Assembly (NCBI RefSeq): GCF_023078455.1
Contig: NZ_CP095740.1
Coordinates: 603,501-667,500, forward strand
Length of the DNA stretch: 64,000 bases
Source: Luteibacter aegosomatis
Lineage (GTDB): Bacteria > Pseudomonadota > Gammaproteobacteria > Xanthomonadales > Rhodanobacteraceae
Reading direction: 5' to 3'
The notes below the pieces were generated by a model. It did no database searches and was not told the origin of the DNA. It worked only from the letters and a program-made list of their open reading frames with translations. Positions 17,523-26,170 of the stretch are shown here, piece by piece. Within the stretch, counting starts at the first letter, position 1, and every line of letters begins with the position of its first letter. A program made the translations under genes and the position numbers.

Positions 17523-18212
17523 ATGTTGCGTCAGCTTTCCCTCGCCATCGCCCTTGCCGTCGGTACGGCCGTGGCCGCACCCGTCCTCGCGCAGGATGCC
17601 GCCCCGGCCGCCGCATCGCAGAACCAGTCGCCCCAGCAGGTCGTGCAGCAGATTTCCGACGACCTGTCCAAGGCCATCGAAGGCCACCAGGCCGAACTGA
17701 AGAACGATAAAGAGAAGCTGATCGCCGTTATCGACGACACCTTCCTGCCGCACTTCGACATCGACTACGCCTCCATCCTCGTGCTCGGCCAGCATGCGCG
17801 CGAGGCCACGCCCGAGCAGCGCAACCGTTTCGCCAAGGCGTTCTACAACTCGATCACCCACCGCTATGCCGAGGGCCTGCTCAACTACACCCGCGGCCGC
17901 GTGAAGGTGTTGCCGTTCACCGGCGACCTCAACAAGTCGCGCACCGTCGTTCGGACGCAGGTCATGCTGGACGACGGCAAGTCGGTGTCGGTCGATTACG
18001 CGTTCCGCCAGAGCAAGAGCGGCGACTGGAAGGCCTACGACGTGATCATCGAGGGTATCTCGTACATCACCAACTACCGTAACCAGGTCGATGCCGAGAT
18101 CAAGAAGAACGGTGGTGACGGCAAGGGCCTCGACAAGCTCACCGCCGATCTCGAGCAGAAGGGTTCGGCGGCCATCGACCAGCTTCAGAAAGACGGCGGC
18201 GCGACGAAGTGA
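17523..18212 (+). CDS. mlaC: MlaC, periplasmic phospholipid carrier
   Basis: 229 aa with a signal peptide (LSLAIALAVGTAVAAPVLAQDAA, cut after AQ). The mature domain shows the MlaC/Ttg2D pattern: QQVVQQISDDLSKAI, DDTFLPHFDIDYASILVLGQ, QRNRFAKAFYNSITHRYAEGL, SVDYAFRQSKSGDWKAYDVI and EGISYITNYRNQ. The protein shuttles phospholipids between MlaA at the outer membrane and MlaD at the inner membrane. It lies 21 nt after mlaD, and its stop overlaps the mlaB GTG start. Confidence 0.94.
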   Translation: MLRQLSLAIALAVGTAVAAPVLAQDAAPAAASQNQSPQQVVQQISDDLSKAIEGHQAELKNDKEKLIAVIDDTFLPHFDIDYASILVLGQHAREATPEQRNRFAKAFYNSITHRYAEGLLNYTRGRVKVLPFTGDLNKSRTVVRTQVMLDDGKSVSVDYAFRQSKSGDWKAYDVIIEGISYITNYRNQVDAEIKKNGGDGKGLDKLTADLEQKGSAAIDQLQKDGGATK

Positions 18213-18505
18213 GCCAGCCGGCTTTTCAGCTGAGCACGCCGGCGCCGGATACCCTCGCGGTATCCGGCGCGCTCACGTTCGATACGGCGGCGGGTGCGCT
18301 GCATGCAGGGCGCGTCGAGCTGGACCGCGGTTCGCAGGGCGTGCTCGATCTGGCCGGTGTGACCCAGGCGGACAGCGCGGGCCTGGCGACGGTGCTGGCC
18401 CTGCTGGCGCATGCGCGGTCGAAGGGGCGTGCGATGGGCGTGGCCCATGCGCCGACGGGATTGCAGGCTCTCGCTCGCGTATCGGGTGTCGATACGCTGC
18501 TGTAA
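18209..18505 (+). CDS. mlaB: MlaB, STAS-domain subunit of the Mla complex
   Basis: 98 aa with GTG start 18209 that overlaps the mlaC stop (GTGA). A single STAS domain with the pattern VLDLAGVTQADSAGLATVLALLAHAR, in which DSAG matches the conserved loop. In E. coli MlaB binds MlaF and is needed for its stability and activity. Last gene of the mlaFEDCB operon; followed by a family A repeat and a strong terminator. Confidence 0.88.
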   Translation: MSQPAFQLSTPAPDTLAVSGALTFDTAAGALHAGRVELDRGSQGVLDLAGVTQADSAGLATVLALLAHARSKGRAMGVAHAPTGLQALARVSGVDTLL

Positions 18506-18538
18506 AAGCCGCATCGCCGGTTCGCGAAAACCGGACGC

Positions 18539-18642
18539 AAGGCGCTGGGTTCCTGCCTACGCAGGAACGACGTGAGGGGTTTTTCGCTCACCTGCAAACT
18601 TGTAACTCGTCGTTCCTGCGTAGGCAGGAACCCAGCGCCTTG
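18539..18642. repeat. Family A inverted repeat pair
   Basis: The arms are about 34 nt (18539-18572 and 18609-18642, core GCGCTGGGTTCCTGCCTACG and its complement). They flank a centre that includes GTGAGGGGTTTTTCG. It lies between mlaB and the bidirectional terminator. This copy has the longest matching arms of family A in the window. Confidence 0.82.
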
Positions 18643-18683
18643 AGCCGGAACGAGCGACACCATCCAGTCGGCTCTCGAACGAA

Positions 18684-18714
18684 AAAAAAGCCCCGATCAC
18701 GTCGGGGCTTTTTT
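18684..18714. terminator. Bidirectional rho-independent terminator between mlaB and mlaA
   Basis: Arms 18684-18696 and 18702-18714 pair GCCCCGA with TCGGGGC around the loop TCACG, flanked by A-runs on one side and a 6-T run on the other. Ends the mlaB transcript (plus) and, read on the other strand, the mlaA transcript, whose stop is at 18717. Confidence 0.88.
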
Positions 18715-18716
18715 CG

Positions 18717-19550
18717 TCACAGCGGCTTCTGCTTGTTCTGGTTTTCCCATTTGTGCTGCTCGTCGAGCAGCTCTTCGGGATCGAAATTGGAATTGTTGTC
18801 GCCGCTGATGCCCTGCATGCGCTCGATGACGTCGGCCGGCGGGTTGCCGTCGTAGATCTGGTAGAGGCGCTGCTGGCGATAGGCGTCACGCACGAACACG
18901 TACGGATCGTAGGCCGAGGCCAGGAAGCTCTCCGCGTCGATGGCGCGCGCGCGCAGCGTCACGAGGTAAAGAACCTGGGGAACGTAGTACTCGCCGTGGT
19001 GGAAATCGTGATTTCGCGAGAGATAGCTGAGCGGATCGAAGAAGTAGCTGTCGACCGGCAGGCGCCAGACGTCGCGAACGGTGGTGGGGCCGACGAAGGG
19101 CAGCACCAGGTAATCACCCTCGGGCACGCCCCAGCGGGCCAGGGTGATGCCGAAATCGTTCTCGTGCAGCGGCATGCCGAGCAGGCTGGCCGGGTCCTTG
19201 AAGCCCAGGAAGCCGATCGTGAGGTTCACGATGAAGCGGCCGGTGGTGACCACGGCATCCTTGGGGCGGGCCTGGAGCAGGTCGTTGGCCACCGTGATCG
19301 GCAGGCGGATGTTGGTGTAGAAGTCGCTGACCGCCGTGCGGACCGCCGGGGTGGTGACCTTGCGGTAACCCACGGCCACGGGGCGGATCGCCGCCTTGTC
19401 GAGCTTGTCGTTGAAGGCGTAGACCTTGCGGTTGAAATGCTCGTTGGGGTCGTCTGTGCGCGGCGGCGCCACCTGGCAGGCGGCCAGCAGGCCAACGGCC
19501 AGCAGGCCTAGCGCGGGGCGGACGATCCGGGAGAGGAATCTACGAGGCAT
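18717..19550 (-). CDS. mlaA: MlaA (VacJ), outer-membrane lipoprotein of the Mla pathway
   Basis: 277 aa from ATG 19550 (MPRRFLSRIVRPALGLLAVG), which places a lipoprotein signal with lipobox LLAAC at the N-terminus. Upstream in-frame codons to 19667 would bury it. Conserved VacJ features are DPNEHFNRKVYAFNDKLDK, PITVANDLLQ, GRFIVNLTIGFLGFKDPA, NDFGITLARWGV and GDYLVLPFVGPTTVRDV. MlaA is a donut in the inner leaflet of the outer membrane that takes mislocalised phospholipids from the outer leaflet and hands them to MlaC. It is convergent with mlaFEDCB, so all six Mla components are linked here. A C-terminal extension (ISGDNNSNFDPEELLDEQHK) is polar and probably disordered. Confidence 0.94.
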   Translation of the reverse strand: MPRRFLSRIVRPALGLLAVGLLAACQVAPPRTDDPNEHFNRKVYAFNDKLDKAAIRPVAVGYRKVTTPAVRTAVSDFYTNIRLPITVANDLLQARPKDAVVTTGRFIVNLTIGFLGFKDPASLLGMPLHENDFGITLARWGVPEGDYLVLPFVGPTTVRDVWRLPVDSYFFDPLSYLSRNHDFHHGEYYVPQVLYLVTLRARAIDAESFLASAYDPYVFVRDAYRQQRLYQIYDGNPPADVIERMQGISGDNNSNFDPEELLDEQHKWENQNKQKPL

Positions 19551-19578
19551 GGGGATAGCTTCGGGTGGGCAGTACTTT

Positions 19579-19606
19579 AGTGTACCGCTTGGTTTTATTA
19601 TTTGCA
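19579..19606 (-). promoter_or_regulatory. Possible mlaA promoter
   Basis: On the minus strand TGCAAA (19606-19601) and TACACT (19584-19579) are separated by 16 nt, giving a start point about 20 nt before the mlaA ATG. The -10 is good, the -35 poor. Confidence 0.35.
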
Positions 19607-19656
19607 CCCTGTCAAGGGTACCCGCGTGGGAACCGGGCATCATACCCCCGCCCCGA

Positions 19657-19686
19657 TTGCCAGCCAACCGGGCGGGCCGGTAAACT
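19657..19686 (+). promoter_or_regulatory. Probable sigma70 promoter for rpoZ
   Basis: TTGCCA (19657-19662), an 18-nt spacer and TAAACT (19681-19686) lie about 38 nt before the rpoZ start, in a region otherwise free of genes. Would drive rpoZ-spoT independently of gmk-mla. Confidence 0.45.
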
Positions 19687-19723
19687 GCGCTGTCAGAAGT
19701 TTCTTTATCGTCAAGGATTTGAA

Positions 19724-20014
19724 ATGGCCCGTATTACCGTCGAAGACTGCCTCGAGGTAGTCGACAACCGCTTTGAGCTCGTGCTCATGGCGACCAAGCG
19801 CGCCCGCCAGCTCTCGAAGGGCGCCGAGCCCACGCTCGATCCCAACAACGACAAGCCGACCGTGCTCGCCCTGCGCGAGATCGCCGATCGCCGCGTCAAC
19901 GACGAGATGATCGACGAGATCGACCGCGCCGCCCGCGAGCGCGCCGAGCGCGAAGCCCTCGAGTGGGCCGCCACCGAAGTGGACGACGACCTCTCGAAGG
20001 GCGGAGATGACTGA
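19724..20014 (+). CDS. rpoZ: RNA polymerase omega subunit
   Basis: 96 aa from ATG 19724 (ribosome site AAGGA upstream). [33 protein letters not shown] and [15 protein letters not shown] are the conserved omega segments that clamp the beta' C-terminus. The acidic tail ([12 protein letters not shown]) is usual in this group. It is followed after 112 nt by spoT, the standard gammaproteobacterial neighbour. Omega also forms one of the ppGpp binding sites on RNA polymerase, which fits the linkage. Confidence 0.97.
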   Translation: MARITVEDCLEVVDNRFELVLMATKRARQLSKGAEPTLDPNNDKPTVLALREIADRRVNDEMIDEIDRAARERAEREALEWAATEVDDDLSKGGDD

Positions 20015-20126
20015 TGACGCCGGGTCGCTGTCGACCCTGCCATCGCTCGTTCCCTGCGCACGCTGAGGCGCGGCTGGCGAGGCCGCGCGCGGGAGGCATC
20101 CACGCCTGAGGGCGCGAGGGTCTCCC

Positions 20127-22310
20127 ATGAACGTCATCCCCGACAAAAAACTGACCGACGTCTCCGACGATACCCCGGTGCCGCCGTACGTGCAGGCGCT
20201 CGAGGAGCGCGTGGGCGTGTATCTGCCCCACGAGCAGGTGCTGCGCATCCGGCGCGCCTTCCTGGTCGGCGCCGCGGCCCACGAAGGACAGACCCGCAAG
20301 TCGGGTGAGCCCTACATCACCCATCCGGTCGCGGTCGCCCAGGTGTTGGCCGAACTCGGCCTCGACGCCGAAACCATCATCGCCGCCATCCTCCACGACA
20401 CGCTGGAGGACACCAAGCTCAGCCGCGAGGAACTTGCCGGCGAATTCGGCGAGACCGTGGCGGAACTGGTCGATGGCGTCACCAAGCTCGACAAGATGCG
20501 CTTCTCCAGCCGCGCCGAGGCCGACGCGGAAAGCTTCCGCAAGATGCTGCTGGCGATGGCGCGCGACCTGCGCGTGATCCTCATCAAGCTGTCCGACCGC
20601 CTGCACAACATGCGCACGCTGGGGGCGAAGGAGTCCGAGTCGCGCCGCCGCATCGCGCGCGAAACGCTCGAGATCTACGCGCCCATCGCGCAACGCCTGG
20701 GCATGAACAAGTTCAAGGCCGAGTTGCAGGACCTCGGCTTCAAGGCCCTGTATCCCGATCGCCACCGCATCATCGCCGAGCGCATCCGCGCCGCGCTGGG
20801 CAACCGCCGCGAGGCGATGGGCAAGATCGAGATGGCGCTCGAGGGACGCCTCGCCGCCGAGAAGATCCCCGGCCGCGCGGTCAGCCGCATCAAGTCGCCG
20901 TGGAGCATCTATTCGAAGATGCGCAACGAGCACAAGTCGTTCGCGCAGCTCATGGACGTCTACGGCTTCCGCGTCATCACCGACACGGCGATGCACTGCT
21001 ACCAGGCCTTGGGCGCCGTGCACGGCCTCTACAAACCGGTGGATGCCCGCTTCAAGGATTTCATCGCCATCCCCAAGGGCAACGGTTACCAGTCGTTGCA
21101 CACCGTGCTGCTCGGTCCGTTCGGCGCCCCCATCGAGATCCAGATCCGCACGTCGGAAATGGAGTCGGTCGCCGAGCGCGGCGTGGCCGCGCACTGGGCC
21201 TACAAGACCGACTCCGGCCCGGCCAACAGCGCGCAGCTGCGCGCCCGCGAGTGGCTCTCCGCGCTGGCCGACAGCCAGGCGCACACGCCCTCGGCGTCGG
21301 AATTCCTCGAGAACGTCAAGATCGATCTCTTCCCCGACGAGGTCTATCTGTTCACGCCGCGCGGCGACATCTTCTCGCTGCCGCGCAACGCCACCGCTCT
21401 GGATTTCGCCTACGCGGTGCACACCGACGTGGGCGATCACGCCGTGGCGGCGCGCGTCGACAAGAAGCTGGTGCCGCTGCGCACGCGGCTGGTCTCCGGA
21501 CAGGTCGTGGAGGTCATCACCGCGCCGTCGGCCGTGCCCAATCCGGCGTGGCTCGAAGCGGTGGTCACCGGCAAGGCGCGTACCGCCATCCGTCAGTACC
21601 TCAAGCATCTCCAGCACGAGGACGCCGTGGATTTCGGCCATCGCATGCTCGATCGCGCGCTCGACGCGCGTGGCCTGAGCCTCGATGCCGTGCCGCCGGC
21701 CACGCTGGATCGCTTCCTCGACGACGCCAAACTCAAGCGCCTGGAAGAACTGCTCGCCGAGATCGCGCTGGGTAACCGCTTCGCGGACCAGGTGGCGAAT
21801 CAGCTGGTGGCGATGCTCGGACCGCGGGACGACCATCCATCGACCCTGCCGACCGAGCACGCCGTTGAGAAGATCCGCATCAGCGGGGCAGAGCGTGGCG
21901 TGCTGAGCTTCGGCAACTGCTGTCATCCCCTGCCGGGCGACGAGATCGTCGGATTCCTGTCGTCGGGCAAGGGCATCGTCGTGCATCGCGTGGAATGCCC
22001 CAACGTGGCCGAGTTCCGCAAGACGCCCGAGCGTATCGTCGCCATCGAGTGGGATCGCGACGTCAGCGGCGACTACCGTGCCGAGCTGCGCATCGAGGTG
22101 CTCAACCGTCCCGGCGTACTCGCCACCGTGGCCGCCGCCATCGCCGATGCGGGCTCGAACATCGAGAACGTGGAATACATCGAGCGCGACAGCACGGCCG
22201 CCACGCTGCTCTTCGCCATCGAGGTGAAGGGGCGCAAGCACCTGGCCGACGTGATGCGGCGCGTGCGGCGCACCGGCGTGGTGAGCGGCGTGTATCGCCA
22301 TCCGCTTTAA
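20127..22310 (+). CDS. spoT: Bifunctional (p)ppGpp synthetase/hydrolase SpoT
   Basis: 727 aa. The N-terminal HD hydrolase domain is intact (KSGEPYITHPVAVAQ; ILHDTLEDT has the HD pair; LIKLSDRLHNMRTL). The synthetase domain follows (RIKSPWSIYSKM, YGFRVI, IAIPKGNGYQSLHT). The TGS domain comes next (DEVYLFTPRGDIFSLPRNAT), then a helical/zinc-finger-like region (LSFGNCCHPLPGDEIVGFLS) and a C-terminal ACT domain (AELRIEVLNRPGVLATVAAA). Both catalytic halves look complete, so it should make and degrade the stringent-response alarmone. Cytoplasmic; downstream of rpoZ. Confidence 0.96.
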   Translation: MNVIPDKKLTDVSDDTPVPPYVQALEERVGVYLPHEQVLRIRRAFLVGAAAHEGQTRKSGEPYITHPVAVAQVLAELGLDAETIIAAILHDTLEDTKLSREELAGEFGETVAELVDGVTKLDKMRFSSRAEADAESFRKMLLAMARDLRVILIKLSDRLHNMRTLGAKESESRRRIARETLEIYAPIAQRLGMNKFKAELQDLGFKALYPDRHRIIAERIRAALGNRREAMGKIEMALEGRLAAEKIPGRAVSRIKSPWSIYSKMRNEHKSFAQLMDVYGFRVITDTAMHCYQALGAVHGLYKPVDARFKDFIAIPKGNGYQSLHTVLLGPFGAPIEIQIRTSEMESVAERGVAAHWAYKTDSGPANSAQLRAREWLSALADSQAHTPSASEFLENVKIDLFPDEVYLFTPRGDIFSLPRNATALDFAYAVHTDVGDHAVAARVDKKLVPLRTRLVSGQVVEVITAPSAVPNPAWLEAVVTGKARTAIRQYLKHLQHEDAVDFGHRMLDRALDARGLSLDAVPPATLDRFLDDAKLKRLEELLAEIALGNRFADQVANQLVAMLGPRDDHPSTLPTEHAVEKIRISGAERGVLSFGNCCHPLPGDEIVGFLSSGKGIVVHRVECPNVAEFRKTPERIVAIEWDRDVSGDYRAELRIEVLNRPGVLATVAAAIADAGSNIENVEYIERDSTAATLLFAIEVKGRKHLADVMRRVRRTGVVSGVYRHPL

Positions 22311-22332
22311 CCCGAAAACCGAGGCGATCCTG

Positions 22333-22440
22333 TTCGCCGATACGATCGGCTCCCACCCCTTCGGTAGCCGACTTGCCGAACCCGTCCGAAGGTTTTCGAT
22401 GGCTGCCGGCCGAAGGGTGGGAGCCGATCGTATCGGCGAA
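22333..22440. repeat. Family B (REP) inverted pair
   Basis: Inverted units of about 30 nt flank a roughly 45-nt centre. Each has the mini-palindrome CCGAT-ACG-ATCGG and the flank CTCCCACCC. Located 22 nt after the spoT stop, so probably part of the spoT 3' end. Confidence 0.82.
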
Positions 22441-22526
22441 CGGCGACGCGGTATCGCACGGGCCGGCGATAGGCTCCCATCGACACGTCCGATAGACTCT
22501 CCCGATCCCCTCACGAGGAACGCCCC

Positions 22527-22910
22527 ATGACCCGCAGCACCATCGCCACCGACAAGGCCCCGTCGGCCATCGGTCCGTACTCGCAGGCCGTCCGCGCCGG
22601 CGGCACCGTGTACTTCTCGGGACAGATCCCGCTCGATCCGGCCACCGGCAACCTCGTCGAAGGCGACATCACCGCGCAAACGCGCCGTGTGTTCGACAAC
22701 CTCGTGGCCGTGGCCGAAGCCGCGGGCGGAACGCTTTCGGACATCGTCCGCGTGGGCATCTACGTCACCGACCTGGGAAACTTCGCCGCGGTCAACGCCG
22801 TGATGGCCGAGTACTTCCAGCAGCCGTATCCGGCGCGATCCACCATCGAAGTGTCCGCCCTGCCCAAGGGCGCGCAGGTCGAGGTCGACGCGATCCTCGT
22901 GCTGCCGTAA
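22527..22910 (+). CDS. ridA: RidA-family enamine/imine deaminase
   Basis: 127 aa. [20 protein letters not shown] and the C-terminal [20 protein letters not shown] contain the signature residues of RidA (active-site Arg in YPARS, closing Glu in VEVDAI). RidA hydrolyses reactive 2-aminoacrylate-type intermediates released by PLP enzymes such as threonine dehydratase. Cytoplasmic trimer. Lies between spoT and recG, a position often seen in this order. Confidence 0.93.
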   Translation: MTRSTIATDKAPSAIGPYSQAVRAGGTVYFSGQIPLDPATGNLVEGDITAQTRRVFDNLVAVAEAAGGTLSDIVRVGIYVTDLGNFAAVNAVMAEYFQQPYPARSTIEVSALPKGAQVEVDAILVLP

Positions 22911-22926
22911 GGCGATCGCGGTAGCC

Positions 22927-25041
22927 GTGGCTTCACGCGCGAGCGCTCCTTCCGCCGTCCCCGCAGATCCGGGGCGGTCGCCCTTGACGACGCTCGGCGG
23001 CGTCGGGCCGGCGCTCGCCGATACGCTCGCGAAACTCGGCCTGCGCGAAGTGCAGGACCTCTGGTTCCACCTGCCGCTGCGCTACGAGGATCGCACCACC
23101 GTCGTCCCCATCGGCGACCTGCGTCCGGGCGACCGCGCGCAGGTGGAAGGCGTCGTCGAATTCGTCGAACGCGGTTTCCGGTTTCGCCCACAGCTGAAAG
23201 TGATCATCGGCGACGCATCGGGACGCGCGCTGCTGCTGCGGTTCTTCCATTTCCGCAAGGCGCAGGTCGACCAGCTTCCGAAGGGCACGCGGGTGCTGTG
23301 TTTCGGCGAGGTGCGCCAGGGCCCGCAGGGCCTGGAGATGGTGCACCCGCAATACCAGCGCGTCGACGGCGACGAACCGGTGGTGGTCGACGAGCGCCTC
23401 ACGCCGGTCTATCCCACCACCGAAGGCCTGGGCCCGCGTCGCCTGGCGGGCGTCATCGCTCGCGCCATGGCGCACCTGCCCACCGACGACCGGCTCGAGC
23501 TCATTCCCGACGATGTCGGCCGGCCGTCGGGGCTGACCTCGCTGCGCGAGGCGTTGCTCTACGTGCACCGGCCGCCACCGGACGTGGACCTGCGCCGCCT
23601 GGAGCAAGGCACGCATCCCGCCCAGCAACGACTCGCTTTCGAAGAACTGCTCACCCAGCACCTCACGCTGCGACGCATGCGTGCCGCGGTGAAGAAGCGC
23701 AAGTCGCCCGCGCTCAAGAGCGCGGGGACGCTGCGCGAGCGCCTGCTCGGCTCGCTGCCGTTTTCGTTGACCAAGGCGCAGGCACGCGTGTCCGGCGAAG
23801 TGGCCCGCGACCTGTCGCGCGCGCATCCGATGCTGCGTCTCGTGCAGGGTGATGTCGGCAGCGGCAAGACCGTGGTGGCCGCGCTCGCCGCCGTCGCGGC
23901 GGTGGAAAGCGGCTACCAGGTCGCGCTGATGGCGCCCACGGAACTGCTCGCCGAACAGCACCTGCGCAATTTCCGCGCGTGGCTCGAGCCGCTCGGCCTC
24001 GACGTGGAATGGCTCGCGGGCAAGGTGCAGGGCAGGGCGCGCAAGAGCGCGATCGCACGCGTCGCCGATGGCAGCGCGCACGTCGTGGTCGGTACGCACG
24101 CGCTCATGCAGGAAGGCGTGGCGTTCTCGAAGCTCGGCCTGGTCATCGTCGACGAACAGCACCGTTTCGGCGTTCACCAGCGACTCGCGTTGCGCGACAA
24201 GGGTGCGGAAGGCGAGCTCATCCCGCACCAGCTCGTGCTCACCGCCACCCCGATCCCGCGCACGCTGGCGATGAGCGCCTATGCCGACCTCGACGTCTCG
24301 TCCATCGACGAACTGCCGCCCGGGCGCACGCCGGTACAGACGGTGGCGATTTCCAACGAGCGCCGCTACGACGTGATGGAGCGCATCCATTCGGCCTGCA
24401 TGGAGGGGCGCCAGGTCTACTGGGTCTGCACGCTGATCGAGGAATCCGAGCAGCTCAACGCGCAGGCGGCCGAAGTGGCGCATGCCGAACTGACCCTCGC
24501 GCTGCCCGATCTCTCGGTCGGACTCATCCACGGACGGATGAAGCCCAAGGAAAAACAGGCGGTGATGGATGCCTTCAAGAATCGCGAACTGGCCGTGCTG
24601 GTCGCCACCACGGTCATCGAGGTGGGCGTCGACGTGCCGAACGCGAGCCTCATGGTGATCGAGAACAGCGAGCGGCTGGGCCTTGCCCAGTTGCACCAGT
24701 TGCGCGGCCGCGTCGGACGTGGGTCGATCGCTTCCACGTGCGTGCTGCTTTACCAGACGCCGCTGTCGCGCCTGGCGAAGGAGCGCCTGCAGGTGATGCG
24801 CGAGACCAACGACGGGTTTCGCATCGCGGAGAAAGACCTGGAGTTGCGTGGCCCGGGTGAAGTGCTGGGCACGCGCCAGACGGGCCAGTTGCAGTTCCGC
24901 ATCGCCGACCTCGCGCGCGACGGCCACCTCATGCCCGAGGTGCAGCGCGTGGCCGAGGCGATGATGCGCGATCATCCCGCGCGTTGCGAGCGATTGATCG
25001 CAAGATGGGTGGGTGACGCGGCCCGCTATGTCGACGCCTGA
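22927..25041 (+). CDS. recG: ATP-dependent DNA helicase RecG
   Basis: 704 aa with GTG start 22927, 16 nt after ridA. The N-terminal wedge/OB domain (LTTLGGVGPALADTLAKLGL ... FHLPLRYEDRT) remodels stalled forks and branched DNA. Helicase motifs are intact: Walker A QGDVGSGKTVVAALA, DEQH in IVDEQHRFGVHQR, TATPIPRTLA, motif IV-VI (TVIEVGVDVPNASLM, QLHQLRGRVGRG). The C-terminal TRG region (LELRGPGEVLGTRQTGQLQF) is present. Length is normal (E. coli 693). Confidence 0.96.
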   Translation: MASRASAPSAVPADPGRSPLTTLGGVGPALADTLAKLGLREVQDLWFHLPLRYEDRTTVVPIGDLRPGDRAQVEGVVEFVERGFRFRPQLKVIIGDASGRALLLRFFHFRKAQVDQLPKGTRVLCFGEVRQGPQGLEMVHPQYQRVDGDEPVVVDERLTPVYPTTEGLGPRRLAGVIARAMAHLPTDDRLELIPDDVGRPSGLTSLREALLYVHRPPPDVDLRRLEQGTHPAQQRLAFEELLTQHLTLRRMRAAVKKRKSPALKSAGTLRERLLGSLPFSLTKAQARVSGEVARDLSRAHPMLRLVQGDVGSGKTVVAALAAVAAVESGYQVALMAPTELLAEQHLRNFRAWLEPLGLDVEWLAGKVQGRARKSAIARVADGSAHVVVGTHALMQEGVAFSKLGLVIVDEQHRFGVHQRLALRDKGAEGELIPHQLVLTATPIPRTLAMSAYADLDVSSIDELPPGRTPVQTVAISNERRYDVMERIHSACMEGRQVYWVCTLIEESEQLNAQAAEVAHAELTLALPDLSVGLIHGRMKPKEKQAVMDAFKNRELAVLVATTVIEVGVDVPNASLMVIENSERLGLAQLHQLRGRVGRGSIASTCVLLYQTPLSRLAKERLQVMRETNDGFRIAEKDLELRGPGEVLGTRQTGQLQFRIADLARDGHLMPEVQRVAEAMMRDHPARCERLIARWVGDAARYVDA

Positions 25042-25044
25042 ATG

Positions 25045-25064
25045 ATCGCGGACCCTGTCCGCGA
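25045..25064. repeat. Short single family B (REP) palindrome
   Basis: ATCGCGGAC-CCT-GTCCGCGAT hairpin directly between recG (plus) and the ELM1-like gene (minus). It contains the stem of the GTCCGC subfamily but lacks the TCCCACC flank, so it is a truncated unit. Confidence 0.6.
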
Positions 25065-25075
25065 TGGGAATCGCG

Positions 25076-26044
25076 TCATGTTCCAAGCCCCAGATGCGCC
25101 CGCACCTTCTCCGCGATCGCCACCGTCTCCCGCAACGGCTCCTGCATGTCAGGGGTCACGGCGTCCATGTCGTGCAAGCGCCGGGTCGCTCGCAACTCGG
25201 CATGGAACCGCTCGAGCTTGGCCGGTAGGGGTCCGCTCACCAGCGTATGCACCGGACGCCCCGTGGCGCACGCTTCGGAGAGCATGTTCACCGAGTCCGG
25301 CGTGACCGCCAACCGGTCCGACCAGCCCAGCACGCCGGGGTAGGGATTGGGTCCATCGGCGGACGAGGTCCAGACGAAGCCCGGCAGGCCGGCGAATGCG
25401 GCGTGGATCATCGGCAGCTGCGCCGCCGGCGTGCGTCGCGACGTCACCACCAGCAGCGAACCGCCGTCGCGCGCATGCCGCGATTTCGCCGCGTCGAGAA
25501 ACGCTGCCGTCGTGGCGGCATCCACCGGTCGTCCATGCATGTCGCCGCCGATCAGGACGCCGAGGCGGGGCGAGGGCAGCTCGGCGAAGGCGGCAAAACC
25601 CGCCCGGGCATCGCCGAGCCAGATGCCGTCGATGGGGTTGAGCGAGCCCAGCGAGGTGAGTACGTTGTCGCCGGACAGCTCGTCATGCTTCGGTGCCACC
25701 ACGAGATCCCAGTGTCGCGGATCGATGCGCGGGTCGAGCAACTGCACGGCGAGCGTGCGGCCGCCCGACCAGCGGCGGAGCTGGCGCGTGGCCCAGGCCG
25801 CGACGCGGCCGCAGCCGATGGCCAGCGTGGGCCAGGGAGGGAGGAGGGCGTCGTCGCGTCCTCCAAGGGCCAGCCGCGAGCCGGGCAAGAGGCGCGGCGC
25901 CACCCACGACCAGGGTGGGCGCAGTTCGACCACGATCTCGCGAATCGACGGCGTGAGCGCTTCGGCCAGGGCAAGCGCCTGGCGGCGGTTGCCGGCGGCG
26001 CCGTCGGTCAACACCCAGCACGAAGGCGTCGCGGATTCGTTCAT
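25076..26044 (-). CDS. ELM1-family protein (mitochondrial-fission-ELM1-like, nucleoside-diphosphate-sugar-type fold)
   Basis: 322 aa. [60 protein letters not shown] and [20 protein letters not shown] are the characteristic strings of this family of glycosyltransferase-B-like proteins. Family members in bacteria are uncharacterised, although the GRPV..L/EA region resembles the donor-binding site of GT-B enzymes. No signal peptide; probably cytoplasmic or peripheral on the inner membrane. Lies close to, but not inside, the LPS core cluster further downstream. Function unproven. Confidence 0.8.
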   Translation of the reverse strand: MNESATPSCWVLTDGAAGNRRQALALAEALTPSIREIVVELRPPWSWVAPRLLPGSRLALGGRDDALLPPWPTLAIGCGRVAAWATRQLRRWSGGRTLAVQLLDPRIDPRHWDLVVAPKHDELSGDNVLTSLGSLNPIDGIWLGDARAGFAAFAELPSPRLGVLIGGDMHGRPVDAATTAAFLDAAKSRHARDGGSLLVVTSRRTPAAQLPMIHAAFAGLPGFVWTSSADGPNPYPGVLGWSDRLAVTPDSVNMLSEACATGRPVHTLVSGPLPAKLERFHAELRATRRLHDMDAVTPDMQEPLRETVAIAEKVRAHLGLGT

Positions 26045-26103
26045 GGGCCGGTGCCGGAGCGGATTGTTATCGAATTCGGCACAGTTCGTTCCTCAACCGG
26101 TGA

Positions 26104-26132
26104 TTGGCTAATCCGTTCGCCCTGCGTAGATT
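26104..26132 (+). promoter_or_regulatory. Possible promoter of the RutE-like gene
   Basis: TTGGCT (26104-26109), a 17-nt spacer and TAGATT (26127-26132) stand about 39 nt before the start of the nitroreductase gene, in the divergent gap with the ELM1-like gene. Confidence 0.4.
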
Positions 26133-26170
26133 CTACAATCGGTCCAGTAAGCCACTTTACAAGGATACGC

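Noticed and set aside
18539..18642. Family A pair considered as the mla terminator
   Set aside because: No T-run follows the stem, and a better terminator with A/T tails stands at 18684-18714.
19610..19615. Perfect minus-strand TTGACA upstream of mlaA
   Set aside because: No -10 hexamer lies 16-18 nt downstream; the nearest good one (TACACT) is 25 nt away, so it is not used in the promoter call.
19896..22679. 927-codon minus-strand frame across rpoZ, spoT and ridA
   Set aside because: Runs antisense through three well-supported genes, with no recognisable motif.
22933..25086. 717-codon minus-strand frame opposite recG
   Set aside because: recG has all helicase motifs on the plus strand. 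The antisense frame has His/Arg-rich composition typical of shadows.
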